Below, in pieces: positions 27,604 through 36,571 of a stretch of DNA of 64,000 nucleotides. Location: positions 1,240,001-1,304,000 of the forward strand of contig NZ_CP073105.1 of the NCBI RefSeq assembly GCF_018138085.1, written 5' to 3'. The notes below the pieces were generated by a model. It saw only the letters and a program-made list of their open reading frames with translations. It did not search any database and was not told where the DNA came from. Position 1 is the stretch's first letter. Every line of letters begins with the position of its first letter. The position numbers and the translations under genes are program-made. The DNA is from Stutzerimonas stutzeri (GTDB lineage: Bacteria > Pseudomonadota > Gammaproteobacteria > Pseudomonadales > Pseudomonadaceae).

Positions 27604-28308
27604 TCAGCCGCGTGGCGGGATGTTCAGCCCCTTGGCCACCGCCGGCCGCGCGACGAAGGTGTCCAGTACCCGCTGCACATTGACGAAGCGCTCGAATTCC
27701 ACCAGCTCGCGTGCTTCGTAGAAGCCCACCAGGTTGCGCACCCACGGGAAGGTGGCGATGTCGGCGATGCTGTAACGGCCGCCCATGAGCCATTCGCGGC
27801 CTTCCAGGCGCTTGTCCAGCACGCCCAGCAGGCGTTGGGCTTCGGCGACGTAACGGTCGCGCGGACGCTTGTCTTCGTAATCCTTGCCGGCAAATTTGTT
27901 GAAGAAGCCCACCTGGCCGAACATCGGCCCGATGCCACCCATCTGGAACATCAGCCATTGGATCGTCTCGTAGCGAGCCGCGGCGTCCTCGGGTATGAAC
28001 TGACCGGTCTTGTCGGCCAGGTACAGCAGGATCGCACCGGATTCGAACAGCGCCAGCGGCTCGCCGCCGGGGCCGTCCGGGTCGAGAATTGCCGGAATCT
28101 TGTTGTTCGGGTTCAGCGACAGAAATTCTTCGGAGAGCTGGTCGTTGGTTTCGAAATTGACCAGGTGGGCCTCGTAGGGCAGGCCGGTCTCTTCCAGCAT
28201 GATCGATACCTTCACCCCGTTGGGCGTGGGCAGCGAATACAGTTGCAGGCGATCCGGGTAGCTGGCAGGCCATTTCTGGGTGATGGGGAACTTGGAAAGG
28301 TCGTGCAT
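27604..28308 (-). CDS. Glutathione S-transferase, YfcG/YghU-like (nu class)
   Basis: 234 residues. The N-terminal thioredoxin-like domain has LYSLPTPNGVKVSIMLEE, whose TPNG motif is typical of disulfide-bond-reducing nu-class GSTs, followed by NPNNKIPAI and ESGAILLYLA for glutathione binding. The helical C-terminal domain carries SIADIATFPWV. The likely role is glutathione-dependent disulfide or peroxide reduction. The ATG at 28308 follows GGAGAAG. It is monocistronic. Confidence 0.92.
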   Translation of the reverse strand: MHDLSKFPITQKWPASYPDRLQLYSLPTPNGVKVSIMLEETGLPYEAHLVNFETNDQLSEEFLSLNPNNKIPAILDPDGPGGEPLALFESGAILLYLADKTGQFIPEDAAARYETIQWLMFQMGGIGPMFGQVGFFNKFAGKDYEDKRPRDRYVAEAQRLLGVLDKRLEGREWLMGGRYSIADIATFPWVRNLVGFYEARELVEFERFVNVQRVLDTFVARPAVAKGLNIPPRG

Positions 28309-28421
28309 GGGCTTCTCCGCAAATGAATCGGACCTTGAGGATAGCGGGTACTTGGCGAAGCGGTCATCGCTCGGCGAGACGCCATCTCCGTCGCCCCTCG
28401 CCGAATGCGCGCGCCGGCGCG

Positions 28422-29660
28422 CTATTTTGCAGTCGACAAAGTCTTGATCATCGCCACCGTCAGGTACAGGCGCGGTGCGATGCTGGCCAGCTCCAGATAT
28501 TCCTCGTCCGAATGCAGGCCAGCGCCGACCACGCCCATGGTTTCCAGCACCGCTGGCGTCTCGCTGTCCGGGACGTAGGCGTAGCCGGCATCGGTGCCGA
28601 AACGCATGGCAATGGGCTCGATATCCTTGCCGATCTTGCCGTAGAGCTCCTGCGCTTGCTTGGCCAGTGCTTCGGAACCGGCATTTTTCGCCAGCGGCGG
28701 ACGGCCTTTATTGATGTGCACCTCGACTGTGGTCCCGTCGATCAGCTGTTTCTCGACGATGCGCTTGGCATCGGCCAGCACCCGGTCGTACTCGCTGAGA
28801 TCCGAGTAGCGCATGTCCGCCTCCGCTTTGGCGCTGGAGGGGATGATGTTGCGCTTCTCGCCGCCCTCGATCATGGTCCAGTTGACCGTGGTGCCCTTGC
28901 TCGGATCGCCCAAATCACGCAGCTGCACCAGTTGGTGGGCCAGCTCCATCACGGCGTTGCGGCCTTCTTCCGGCGCCGAACCCGCATGGGATGATTTGCC
29001 CTTTACCTCGAGCATCACCGCGTTGATGCCGTTGGTGGCCGTGGTCACCGCATCCTTGTCCGGCGGCTCGTAGGAGAAGACGTAGTCATGCTTGCGCGCC
29101 AGCTCGGCGATGATCTTCTTCGAGCCCGAGGAGCCCATTTCCTCATCCGGGTTGAACAGCACGGTAATGCTGCCGTAGCCATCGAAGCCCTCGCGCTTGA
29201 GCATTTCCAGCGCGTGCAGAATCATCGCCACGCCGCCTTTGGCATCCGCGACGCCCGGGCCGTAGGCGCGCTGCTCGTCCATGCGGAACGGGCGCTTGGC
29301 GGCGGTGCCTTCGCCGAACACCGTGTCGTAGTGGACCATCAACAGGAAGTTCTTGCTGCCCGAGCCCTTCAGCGTGCCGACGATGTTGTCGCCTGCCGAA
29401 GGCGTCGCGGGCGTGGTCGTGACCTTCGCCCCCAAGGCTTCGAGGCGCTTGACCAGCATCTGGCTGACGGTCGCCAGGCCCTTTTCCAGCCCGGTGCCGG
29501 TATCGACGGCGACCAGTTCTTTAACCGTTTCCAGGTAGGGCTTCTGCTCGGCCTCGGCCTGCTTGAGCAGCTCGTCGGGTTTGAGCTCGGCGGCGAGGCT
29601 GGTCAGGGAGAAGAAGCACAGGGCAACGGCGGCCGCGAGCGGGGAGGGACGAGCGCGCAT
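28422..29660 (-). CDS. M20 glutamate carboxypeptidase (carboxypeptidase G2-like)
   Basis: Periplasmic zinc exopeptidase of 412 residues, close in length and motifs to carboxypeptidase G2 from Pseudomonas. The signal peptide is LAAAVALCFFSLTSLAA. The two-zinc site is complete: H110 and D112 (VHYDTVF), D139 (GVADAKGG), catalytic E173 and E174 (NPDEEMGS), H383 (GAGLHSDEEY). The dimerisation domain is at about 200-310. It likely removes C-terminal glutamate from folates or peptides. The start at 29660 has GAGG eight bases upstream; the frame extends upstream without one. Confidence 0.92.
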   Translation of the reverse strand: MRARPSPLAAAVALCFFSLTSLAAELKPDELLKQAEAEQKPYLETVKELVAVDTGTGLEKGLATVSQMLVKRLEALGAKVTTTPATPSAGDNIVGTLKGSGSKNFLLMVHYDTVFGEGTAAKRPFRMDEQRAYGPGVADAKGGVAMILHALEMLKREGFDGYGSITVLFNPDEEMGSSGSKKIIAELARKHDYVFSYEPPDKDAVTTATNGINAVMLEVKGKSSHAGSAPEEGRNAVMELAHQLVQLRDLGDPSKGTTVNWTMIEGGEKRNIIPSSAKAEADMRYSDLSEYDRVLADAKRIVEKQLIDGTTVEVHINKGRPPLAKNAGSEALAKQAQELYGKIGKDIEPIAMRFGTDAGYAYVPDSETPAVLETMGVVGAGLHSDEEYLELASIAPRLYLTVAMIKTLSTAK

Positions 29661-29846
29661 TGGGAGACCTCGATTCGGATGGGTGTGAGATTGAGAGCAC
29701 TCTCCAGGCTGCATCGTTCCGGTGCGTATGCTTCGAACGCGTGCGTCGGCGCCACTGGTCGCCCGCGCGGCAGCAACCTGCTGCTGGCTCTGCACGGTCG
29801 GCTCCCGCTATGGTTGTGCTTCCCCCACAGTCATGGAGCGCTGCAC

Positions 29847-30293
29847 GTGTCGCTGACCACTTCCTACGATCCGCAAAACATCTTCGCCCAGATCATTCGA
29901 GGCGATGCGCCTTGCTACAGGCTTTATGAAGATGACGACGTGCTCGCCTTCCTCGATCTGTTTCCGCAGTCCTTTGGCCATGCCCTGGTGATTCCGAAGC
30001 GCTCGGCGGCGTGCAATATCCTCGATGTGGATACCGAGGCGCTGTGCAAGGTGATGGCCGTCGTGCAGAAGCTGACCCGGGTGATCGTCGACGAGTTGCA
30101 GCCCGACGGCGTGCAGATCGCGCAATTCAACGGCGCGCCGGCGGGGCAGACGGTGTTCCATATTCACGTGCACATCGTTCCCCGCTATGCCGGCGAGGGG
30201 CTGGGCGTTCATGCGGCGGGCAAGGCTGAGCCGGCCGAACTTGAAAAGCTGCAGGCGCGCCTGGTGGAGGCGATTGCCCGCTCGGGCATCTAA
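29847..30293 (+). CDS. HIT-family nucleotide hydrolase/transferase
   Basis: 148 residues with the histidine triad HIHVHIVP (HIHVH at 105-109) and N-terminal IFAQIIRGDAPCYRLYEDDDVLAFLD, the HinT/Hit-like branch acting on adenosine phosphoramidates or dinucleotides. The start is GTG at 29847-29849 with GGAG at 29835-29838; the long upstream reading frame is antisense to the M20 gene and not real. It is divergent from the carboxypeptidase. Confidence 0.92.
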   Translation: MSLTTSYDPQNIFAQIIRGDAPCYRLYEDDDVLAFLDLFPQSFGHALVIPKRSAACNILDVDTEALCKVMAVVQKLTRVIVDELQPDGVQIAQFNGAPAGQTVFHIHVHIVPRYAGEGLGVHAAGKAEPAELEKLQARLVEAIARSGI

Positions 30294-30400
30294 GCCCTTC
30301 GTAAGCCCTTCGCGTTCGGCTGCCGGGCGCGACCATCGGAGCAGCCAACGGGCACCAAAGTACTATTCGTGGGTGACTGGCGGCTTCGTACCCTGCGGGC

Positions 30401-31408
30401 ATGATGCCTGCCTCGTGGTTCCTCACCCGGTTCTTCGCCCGCGCCTTCCGTGCGGCGTGGCGCTGCCTGCCTGCGGTTTTGGTGGCCTTGGTCCCGCTGC
30501 TTGCGCACGCGCAAAGCGAACAAGCGCTGCCAGTGCTGACACTAAGCGTGTTGCAGTTCGGCACGCCGCATTGGGAGCTCGATCACCTCAAGCGCCACGG
30601 GCTGGACAAGGCCAACGGCTTCGAGCTCAGGGTGCGGCTGGTCGCCGATCTGCCGGCGTCGCGTCTGGCGCTCAGCAGTGGCAGCGTCGATGGCGCGGTG
30701 AGCGACCTGCTCTGGGCGCAGCAACGCTACGAAGCCGGCAACGCCTATCGTTACGTGCCGTTTTCCTCGCAGATCGGTGAAGTGCTGGTCGGTGCCGACA
30801 GCGATATCCGTACCTTGGCGGACCTGCGCGGCAAGCGCATCGGCGTGGCCGGCGGCCCGGATGGGCTCGGCTGGTTGCTGTTGCAGAAGGCGGCTGCGGC
30901 GCAGGGAGTCGAGCTGGCGCGCGAGGCGACCGTGCAATACGCCGCGCCTCCTTTGCTCGGCCAGGCGCTACGCCGCGGCCAGTTGGATGCTCTGCTGACG
31001 TTCTGGCATTTCTCGGCGCGCATGCGCGGTGAGGGCGGGGTGCGCAGTGCGTTTCGCCTGGCTGATCTGGCCCGCACGGTCGGTCTCGACACTGATCTGC
31101 CGATCCTCGGCTACCTGTTTGCCGATGCCTGGGCGCGCGAGCATCCGGACCTGCTTCAGGGCTTCGCCCGCGCGCTACGCCAGGCCAAGCGCCAGCTGAC
31201 CGCCGAGCCCGAGCAATGGCAGGCGATCCGGCCGCTGATGCGCGCAGACAGCGACGCGGTATTCGCCGCGCTGCGCGACAGTTTCGTCGAAGGAATTCCC
31301 CAGCCCCTCGACAAGGCCCGCATCGATGCGCTGCAGCGGCTGCTGATCCTAAGCGGAGCCGAGCGGACCGCCGTAATTCCCGCCGCACTGTTCCAGAGCG
31401 AGCCGTGA
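30401..31408 (+). CDS. ABC transporter periplasmic substrate-binding protein (SsuA/NMT1 type)
   Basis: 335 residues. The signal peptide is AVLVALVPLLAHAQ. The mature NMT1/SsuA-like fold includes LSVLQFGTPHWELDHLKRHGLD, RLALSSGSVDGAVSDLLWA and LADLRGKRIGVAGGPDGLGW. The family binds sulfonates, nitrate, taurine or pyrimidine precursors; the ligand here is not evident. Its stop overlaps the permease start (GTGA), so it is the first gene of a three-gene operon. The ATG pair at 30401/30404 lacks a good ribosome site. Confidence 0.9.
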   Translation: MMPASWFLTRFFARAFRAAWRCLPAVLVALVPLLAHAQSEQALPVLTLSVLQFGTPHWELDHLKRHGLDKANGFELRVRLVADLPASRLALSSGSVDGAVSDLLWAQQRYEAGNAYRYVPFSSQIGEVLVGADSDIRTLADLRGKRIGVAGGPDGLGWLLLQKAAAAQGVELAREATVQYAAPPLLGQALRRGQLDALLTFWHFSARMRGEGGVRSAFRLADLARTVGLDTDLPILGYLFADAWAREHPDLLQGFARALRQAKRQLTAEPEQWQAIRPLMRADSDAVFAALRDSFVEGIPQPLDKARIDALQRLLILSGAERTAVIPAALFQSEP

Positions 31409-32166
31409 ACGGCTCTCGCTGGACCTGCTGGCTGGCATTACCGGTACTCGTGGTGGTCTGGGGAGTCGCGGCGCTGCTGGTCGATACGCCGCTGCTGCCA
31501 TCGCCGGCGGCCGTGCTGCGCAGCTTCTGGCTGGCCGTGCAGAGCGGCGAATTGCCCCATCATCTGCTGGTCACGTTGCGCCGGGTGTTGATCAGCTTCG
31601 GGCTTGCGATGGCCCTGGGCGCAATGTTGGGCGTCTGGATGGGCCGTTCACGGGTGGCCAACGCCGTGCTCGATCCGCTGCTGGTGCTATTTCTCAACCT
31701 GCCGGCGCTGGTCACTATCATCCTGCTCTACGTCTGGTTCGGCCTGGTGGAGGCAGCCGCCGTGCTGGCCGTGGTGGTGAATAAAGTGCCGAATGTGGCG
31801 GTGACCCTGCGCGAAGGCGCACGCAGCCTGGATCCCAAACTCGAACAGATGGCCAGGGTGTATGGCTTCAGCCGCCGCCAGCGCGTCGTGGACGTCTGGC
31901 TGCCGCAGCTGTTTCCGTACCTGATGGCGGCGACCCGCGGCGGCCTGGCGCTGATCTGGAAGATCGTCCTGGTGGTCGAGCTGCTGGGCCGCTCCGATGG
32001 CGTCGGCTTTCAGCTGCATATGGCGTTTCAGGTGTTCGACGTGGCGAGCATCCTCGCCTACAGCCTGGCCTTTATTGCGGTGGTGCAGTTGATCGAACTG
32101 GCCGCGTTGCAACCCCTCGAACGGCGCGCGTCGGCCTGGCGTGAAGCGGGTCTGCAGCATGCTTGA
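31405..32166 (+). CDS. ABC transporter permease (SsuC/TauC type)
   Basis: 253-residue inner-membrane permease with about six helices. The EAA-like coupling loop sequence is EGARSLDPKLEQMARVYG followed by LPQLFPYLMAATRGGLALIW. The GTG start at 31405 overlaps the upstream TGA by four bases, implying translational coupling. The single permease is expected to dimerise. Substrate follows the binding protein and is unknown. Confidence 0.92.
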   Translation: MNGSRWTCWLALPVLVVVWGVAALLVDTPLLPSPAAVLRSFWLAVQSGELPHHLLVTLRRVLISFGLAMALGAMLGVWMGRSRVANAVLDPLLVLFLNLPALVTIILLYVWFGLVEAAAVLAVVVNKVPNVAVTLREGARSLDPKLEQMARVYGFSRRQRVVDVWLPQLFPYLMAATRGGLALIWKIVLVVELLGRSDGVGFQLHMAFQVFDVASILAYSLAFIAVVQLIELAALQPLERRASAWREAGLQHA

Positions 32167-32818
32167 GTTGCGGATCGACGGCGCCGCGGCGACTCATCCG
32201 GTGCTAGGGTCGATTGACGTCAAGGTGGCGGCGGGCGACCGCATCTGCCTGCTCGGCCCCTCGGGCGTCGGCAAGACGACCTTGCTCAACGCCATCGCCG
32301 GGCTGGATCCGCGACTGGCTCCGAGCGCTAGCACGGGTTCACGTCCACGGGTTGGCTACCTGTTTCAGGAACACCGCCTGCTGCCCTGGCGCACGGTGCG
32401 GCAGAACCTGGCCATGGTCGGAGCCGGCGCTGTCGAGATCGACCGACTGCTGAGTGCGGTCGGGCTGCTCGAGGCGGCTGATCGGCTACCCGATCAACTG
32501 TCTTTGGGCATGGCCCGCCGCGCGGCGCTGGCGCGTAGCCTGGCGATCAAACCGGATCTGCTGTTGCTCGACGAACCCTTCGCTTCGCTGGACCCGGATC
32601 GTGCCGCCGAGTTGCGCGAGCTGATCGCCCGGCTGCTGGACGAGCAGCCGCGGATGGCGATGATCTGCGTAACCCACGATGCGCGCGATGCCGATCAGCT
32701 GGCCAACCGGCTCTGGTACCTCTCCGGTCGGCCTGCAACGCTGCGCTGGGATCGGCCGCTAACCGATGGCGCCTGTGCGAGCCTCATCAGTGAAGAGCTG
32801 CGCTTGCTCGGCGTATAG
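32159..32818 (+). CDS. ABC transporter ATPase with variant signature motif
   Basis: 219 residues. Walker A GPSGVGKTT at 33-41, Q-loop Q70 (YLFQEHRLLPW), Walker B LLLLDEP at 134-140, D-loop SLD, H-loop H173 (CVTHD). The ABC signature at 114-118 reads LSLGM instead of LSGGQ, a departure also seen in some anion-importer ATPases. The start ATG lies eight bases inside the end of the permease gene. It completes the binding protein/permease/ATPase operon. Confidence 0.92.
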   Translation: MLELRIDGAAATHPVLGSIDVKVAAGDRICLLGPSGVGKTTLLNAIAGLDPRLAPSASTGSRPRVGYLFQEHRLLPWRTVRQNLAMVGAGAVEIDRLLSAVGLLEAADRLPDQLSLGMARRAALARSLAIKPDLLLLDEPFASLDPDRAAELRELIARLLDEQPRMAMICVTHDARDADQLANRLWYLSGRPATLRWDRPLTDGACASLISEELRLLGV

Positions 32819-33606
32819 CGGGCGATAAACCCATCCAAAAAAGCCCAGCGAAGTTTGAGCCCGTGCGAGCGGCCCTGTTCGCGGTCAAGACCGCTCCCAT
32901 AGGGTCAGGCAGGCCAGAGCAAGCATTCGGGTCGGCCATGCCAGACCAGGCGTTTGACCAGGATCGTGGGAGCGGTCTCGACCGCGAATGGGCACGGATC
33001 AGCAGTGGCGCACTGCTGATCAGGCCCGCCCGCGACACAGACTTACCAGAGAAAAAGGGGGCGATCATTCAGGGATACGGCAGGCATGACCATTTTCGCG
33101 GTCAAGACCGCTCCCACAGGGTCCGGCATGCCAGCGCAGGCATTCAGGTCGTCCATGCCAGGTCAGGCGTTTGACCAGTATCGTGGGAGCGGTCTCGACC
33201 GCGAACGGGCACGGCTCAGCGTTTGGCGCATTGCTGACCGGGCCTCGCCCCGACAGGGAAAAAGCGGCGAACATCAGGGATACGGCAGGCATGAGCGGCC
33301 GTTTTCGCGGTCAAGACCGCTCCCACAGGGCCGGGCATGCCAGAGCTGGCGGTCAGGTCGGCCATGCCAGATTAGGCGTACGACCAAGTCCGTGGGAGCG
33401 GTCTCGACCGCGAACGGGCACGGCTCAGCGTTTGGCGCATTGCTGACCGGGCCTCGCCCTCGACAGGGAAAAAGCGGCGAACATCAGGGATACGGCAGGC
33501 ATGAGCGGCCCTTTTCGCGGTCAAGACCGCTCCCACAGGGTCAGGCATGCCAGAGCAGGCGTTCAGGTCGTCCGCGACGACTCAGGCGCCGGCTCCTCGG
33601 TCGTCT
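32819..33606. repeat. Intergenic tandem REP array (about 3.3 units of ~210 bp)
   Basis: The gap between two convergent genes holds no credible gene. REP core A (GCGGTCAAGACCGCTCCCAC or one-base variant) starts at 32881, 33098, 33307 and 33517; inverted core B starts at 32966, 33183 and 33392. Units are 217, 209 and 210 bp, plus a partial fourth to about 33571. Between cores the units share other conserved text, such as GGGATACGGCAGGCATGA and GGCGCATTGCTGACCGGGCC. The cores equal those in hrpA but the spacers do not. Open frames across this region arise from the repeats. Confidence 0.93.
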
Positions 33607-34872
33607 CTAACCGATGGCCGCCTGGGTCAGCGCATGCAGGACCAGCCCGACCAGGCCACCGACCAGCGTGCCGTTGATGCGGATGTATTGCAGGTCCTTG
33701 CCGACGCTCTGTTCCATCTGCTCGACCAGTTCGCGGCTTTCCCAGTTCTCCACGCGCTGGGCGATGTACTTGCCGATCTGCCCGCGGTAGCGCTCGAGCA
33801 TCGCGGGTGCGGCAGCCATCAGTTGCTCGTTGATCCAGGTGCGCATCGCGGTGTCGGCGGCCAGCGAGTCGCCCAGGCCCTGGGTCAGGCGCACGATCCG
33901 CTTGCCGATGCGCGAATCCGGGCTGTCCAGATCGGTCTCTAACCATTCGGTCAGCTCACGCCAGAGCGTTTGCAGGTAGTCGGTGGTGGCCGGATGCTCC
34001 AGCAGCTGAGCGACGATGCGCTCGACTTCCAGTCGATAGCCGGGGTCATATTTGAGCCGCTCGATGTATTCGCTGACATGCTCGTCGAAGCGTTCACGCA
34101 GTGGGTGCTCCGGATCGTTGGCGACCTCGGCGATCACGGCGGAAACCCCATCGACGAATTTGTTCGCCGACCAGCCGCCCACCGCTTTGCCCAGCCCCAG
34201 GTAGCGCAAGGTGCGCACCTCGGCCGTGATGGCATCGGCCACCAATGCGCGGGTGTCGTCGTCCTGCAACAGGGCGTCGAGCTTGATCAGCCCTTCATCG
34301 AGCATCGCCTGATGCTTGCCCTGGCGGGTAAGCATTTCCAGCACCTGACCGCAGACCGGTGCGAGGTCCACCTTGCGCACGCGGTTGACCAGTTTTTCCC
34401 TGACGAACTGCTGCACCCGCTCGTCATGCAGGGACTCGACGCCGAACCGCGCCATGCCGGTGAGCTGGCGCCCGACCGCGGCGGCATTGGCCGGATGACG
34501 CAACCAGTTGGCCAGGCGCCCGCCGATATCCAGCGCCTCGAGTTTGGCCAGCACCAGCGGCGTCGAGAGGAAGTGGGTAGTGATGAAGGTCGACAGGTTC
34601 TTCCCGATGCGCGCCTTGCTGCGCGGGATGATCGCCGTATGCGGAATCGGCAAACCGAGCGGGTGGCGAAACAGCGCGGTGACGGCGAACCAGTCGGCAA
34701 TCGCGCCGACCATGGCGGCTTCGGCGAAAGAGGAGAGGTAACCCCAGGCCGGATGATGCGGCTCCATCGCGGTGGCCACGACGTAGAGCAGGGCGGCGAG
34801 TAGCAGAAGAAGACCGGCCACCAGTTTCATGCGGGTGACCGGTGATTGCCAGTGGCGTTGCAGAGGGCTCAT
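33607..34872 (-). CDS. DUF445 membrane-anchored protein (YjiN-like)
   Basis: 421 residues. Two N-terminal hydrophobic segments (KLVAGLLLLLAALLYVVATA, and the AAMVGAIADWFAVTALFRHPLG family motif), a long helical central region, and a C-terminal hydrophobic end (GTLVGGLVGLVLHAL). The family motif PHTAIIPRSKARIGKNLSTF is intact. Function unknown in all members I know. The start has AAGAGGAA upstream. Its 3' end abuts the REP array. Confidence 0.88.
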   Translation of the reverse strand: MSPLQRHWQSPVTRMKLVAGLLLLLAALLYVVATAMEPHHPAWGYLSSFAEAAMVGAIADWFAVTALFRHPLGLPIPHTAIIPRSKARIGKNLSTFITTHFLSTPLVLAKLEALDIGGRLANWLRHPANAAAVGRQLTGMARFGVESLHDERVQQFVREKLVNRVRKVDLAPVCGQVLEMLTRQGKHQAMLDEGLIKLDALLQDDDTRALVADAITAEVRTLRYLGLGKAVGGWSANKFVDGVSAVIAEVANDPEHPLRERFDEHVSEYIERLKYDPGYRLEVERIVAQLLEHPATTDYLQTLWRELTEWLETDLDSPDSRIGKRIVRLTQGLGDSLAADTAMRTWINEQLMAAAPAMLERYRGQIGKYIAQRVENWESRELVEQMEQSVGKDLQYIRINGTLVGGLVGLVLHALTQAAIG

Positions 34873-34987
34873 GCGATTCCTCTTGGGCGTGGCGGATGGA
34901 GGCAGTGGCAGTCATGAACGAGACGGGCCTGCCTATACAGCAGACCCGTTGCAGGCGGTGCGGGTTCGACCGCGGTGTGGTGCAGGC

Positions 34988-35383
34988 TCAGTCCTCGGCG
35001 TCGTCTTCTTCGCGCAGCAGCACGTAGGTGCCGTCCTCGAGGCGCTCACAGACGTAGTACATGGCAATGGTGCCGTCCGGCTCGGTCACGGCGGCGTAGT
35101 CGTCCGCCTCGACGGAAAAGTAACCCTTGGAGTCGGCCCCGGCTTCGCTGGCGAACATGGCAGTGAAGAAGGCGTCTTCCGGCATGCCGTCGAAGTAGTC
35201 GGCGCGCTCCTTGGCGTCCCACTCCTGCGGCGCTTCGAACGGGCCGGTAATGACGACGCGGGCATCGCCCATGTCGCGCTCCTCGCCATCCGGATCGGTT
35301 TCATGGGCGCGGTAGATGGTGCATTCCAGCGCATCGGGGTGAGCCAGGATCGTCTCGCGCGAGGGTTGTTCGGTGGCAGGCAT
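34988..35383 (-). CDS. Conserved acidic protein of unknown function
   Basis: 131 residues, strongly acidic (ends LLREEDDAED), no signal peptide or membrane segment. The start ATG at 35381-35383 is preceded by GGAG. Reading further upstream gives unlikely low-complexity sequence. I recognise it only as a Pseudomonas-type hypothetical protein; nothing suggests a catalytic role. Confidence 0.75.
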   Translation of the reverse strand: MPATEQPSRETILAHPDALECTIYRAHETDPDGEERDMGDARVVITGPFEAPQEWDAKERADYFDGMPEDAFFTAMFASEAGADSKGYFSVEADDYAAVTEPDGTIAMYYVCERLEDGTYVLLREEDDAED

Positions 35384-35566
35384 GGGGCAACTCCGGTGGC
35401 AGGTTGGATTGGCGGCAGTGTGGTGGAGTCCTGTTGCGGCTGCAATCGCAACGTGCAGGCGTTGGCGGTCGCTCGGTCGCGATCGGACCGCCGGCAAGCG
35501 AGGCAGCGAACGCCGCAGGGCCGGAGCGGTTCCAATTCGTTGACACCCTCCTGAAGTGAGCCCGCC

Positions 35567-35716
35567 ATGACCCCGATTCCAGAAGACCCGCCCAAGTACG
35601 ACACACCCGACGACGAGCAGCCGGACGTCACCATGACCGACAGCGGCGAGAAGGAGCCGGGCGAGGACCCGGACTTCGACGACACCGAAATCGAGGGAGA
35701 CGATGACCGCACTTGA
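35567..35716 (+). CDS. Very acidic 49-residue protein
   Basis: MTPIPEDPPKYDTPDDEQPD begins a protein in which about 40 percent of residues are Asp or Glu, with no hydrophobic core, probably disordered. Only a weak ribosome site (AAGTGAG) precedes it. It is divergent from another acidic protein gene. Support is moderate: composition and ATG placement, no recognised family. Confidence 0.45.
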   Translation: MTPIPEDPPKYDTPDDEQPDVTMTDSGEKEPGEDPDFDDTEIEGDDDRT

Positions 35717-35811
35717 TCCGAGCGCCCCGGCGCACTGCCCGATGGTTGTTCTGCCAATCGGGCATCGACACGCGGCACACCGCCAATCCGCGCCACTCAC
35801 AGGAGCCTCAC

Positions 35812-36033
35812 ATGGATAAATATCACGTCAATCCGACCCCTTCGGGCTGGGCGCTGACCGACCAGCAAACCGGGGAGACGGTGCTGCGCACCCTGACCAA
35901 GGACGAGATGTACACCGGGCTGGACAGTTTCATGGCGGGCAAGACCGCCTCGGTCGAGGTCTACGGTCGCCATGGCAATCTCGAAGAGGAGCGGCCCTAT
36001 CCGGGCAGCAGCCATCCGATTTCGACTCGCTAG
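35812..36033 (+). CDS. DUF2188-like small protein
   Basis: 73 residues: KYHVNPTPSGWALTDQQTG resembles the DUF2188 opening (HV..sgW.v). AGGAG at 35801-35805 fixes the start. Soluble, function unknown. Confidence 0.7.
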   Translation: MDKYHVNPTPSGWALTDQQTGETVLRTLTKDEMYTGLDSFMAGKTASVEVYGRHGNLEEERPYPGSSHPISTR

Positions 36034-36103
36034 CGCGTTCCTTCGGCACGGCAAGCGAACCTGGCATACCATCACCGCTTCGCTGACCGACCGGAGACTC
36101 CCT

Positions 36104-36532
36104 ATGCGCCCCATGCTCGCCCTCATCCCGTTGCTGGCCCTGGCCGGTTGCTCGTCCTGGCAGGCCGACCCGGCGGACATCAAACCGGTGCCCGAGGAGC
36201 GGTTGCGTGGCTATCAGGTACCTGTGGCCAACGGCGGTGAGCTGGTGGTGACCCGTGACTTCGGCCTGCGCGGCGGTGGTTGCTACGTAGCGGTCAAGGT
36301 CGACCGCCAGCTGGCGGCGCGTATTCACGTCGGCGAACAAGTGCACTTGCAGGTGCCGGCCGGGATGCACATCGTCAGCATCGAGTCCGACCCGGAAGAC
36401 GACACCCTGTGTGGCAAGGGCAGTCTGTTACGCGAGAGGACTGCGCAGGTCGAGCAGGGCGCCACGCTGCAGTTTCGCATCAGCGCCGACAACCGCATCG
36501 GTTTCGATATCCAGCAAGTGGACGCCGAATAA
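36104..36532 (+). CDS. Putative lipoprotein
   Basis: 142 residues with a lipoprotein signal peptide, LALIPLLALAGC, the Cys at about residue 16 being the lipidation site. The mature part has two further cysteines (GGGCYVAV, DDTLCGKG) that may pair and a beta-rich look. Residue +2 is Ser, which favours outer-membrane sorting. GGAG precedes the ATG. Function unknown. It converges on the SLC13 gene. Confidence 0.8.
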   Translation: MRPMLALIPLLALAGCSSWQADPADIKPVPEERLRGYQVPVANGGELVVTRDFGLRGGGCYVAVKVDRQLAARIHVGEQVHLQVPAGMHIVSIESDPEDDTLCGKGSLLRERTAQVEQGATLQFRISADNRIGFDIQQVDAE

Positions 36533-36571
36533 CGGCGTCGCGCTTGGCCATATTGGGGGGCGGCGGTATCG

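Noticed and set aside
29088..29846. Long + strand frame running into the HIT gene
   Set aside because: This part is antisense to the M20 peptidase; the HIT protein has its own GTG with a ribosome site at 29847.
33086..33610. 174-residue frame in the intergenic REP array
   Set aside because: Made of repeat units with no recognisable protein features; shifts with repeat structure.
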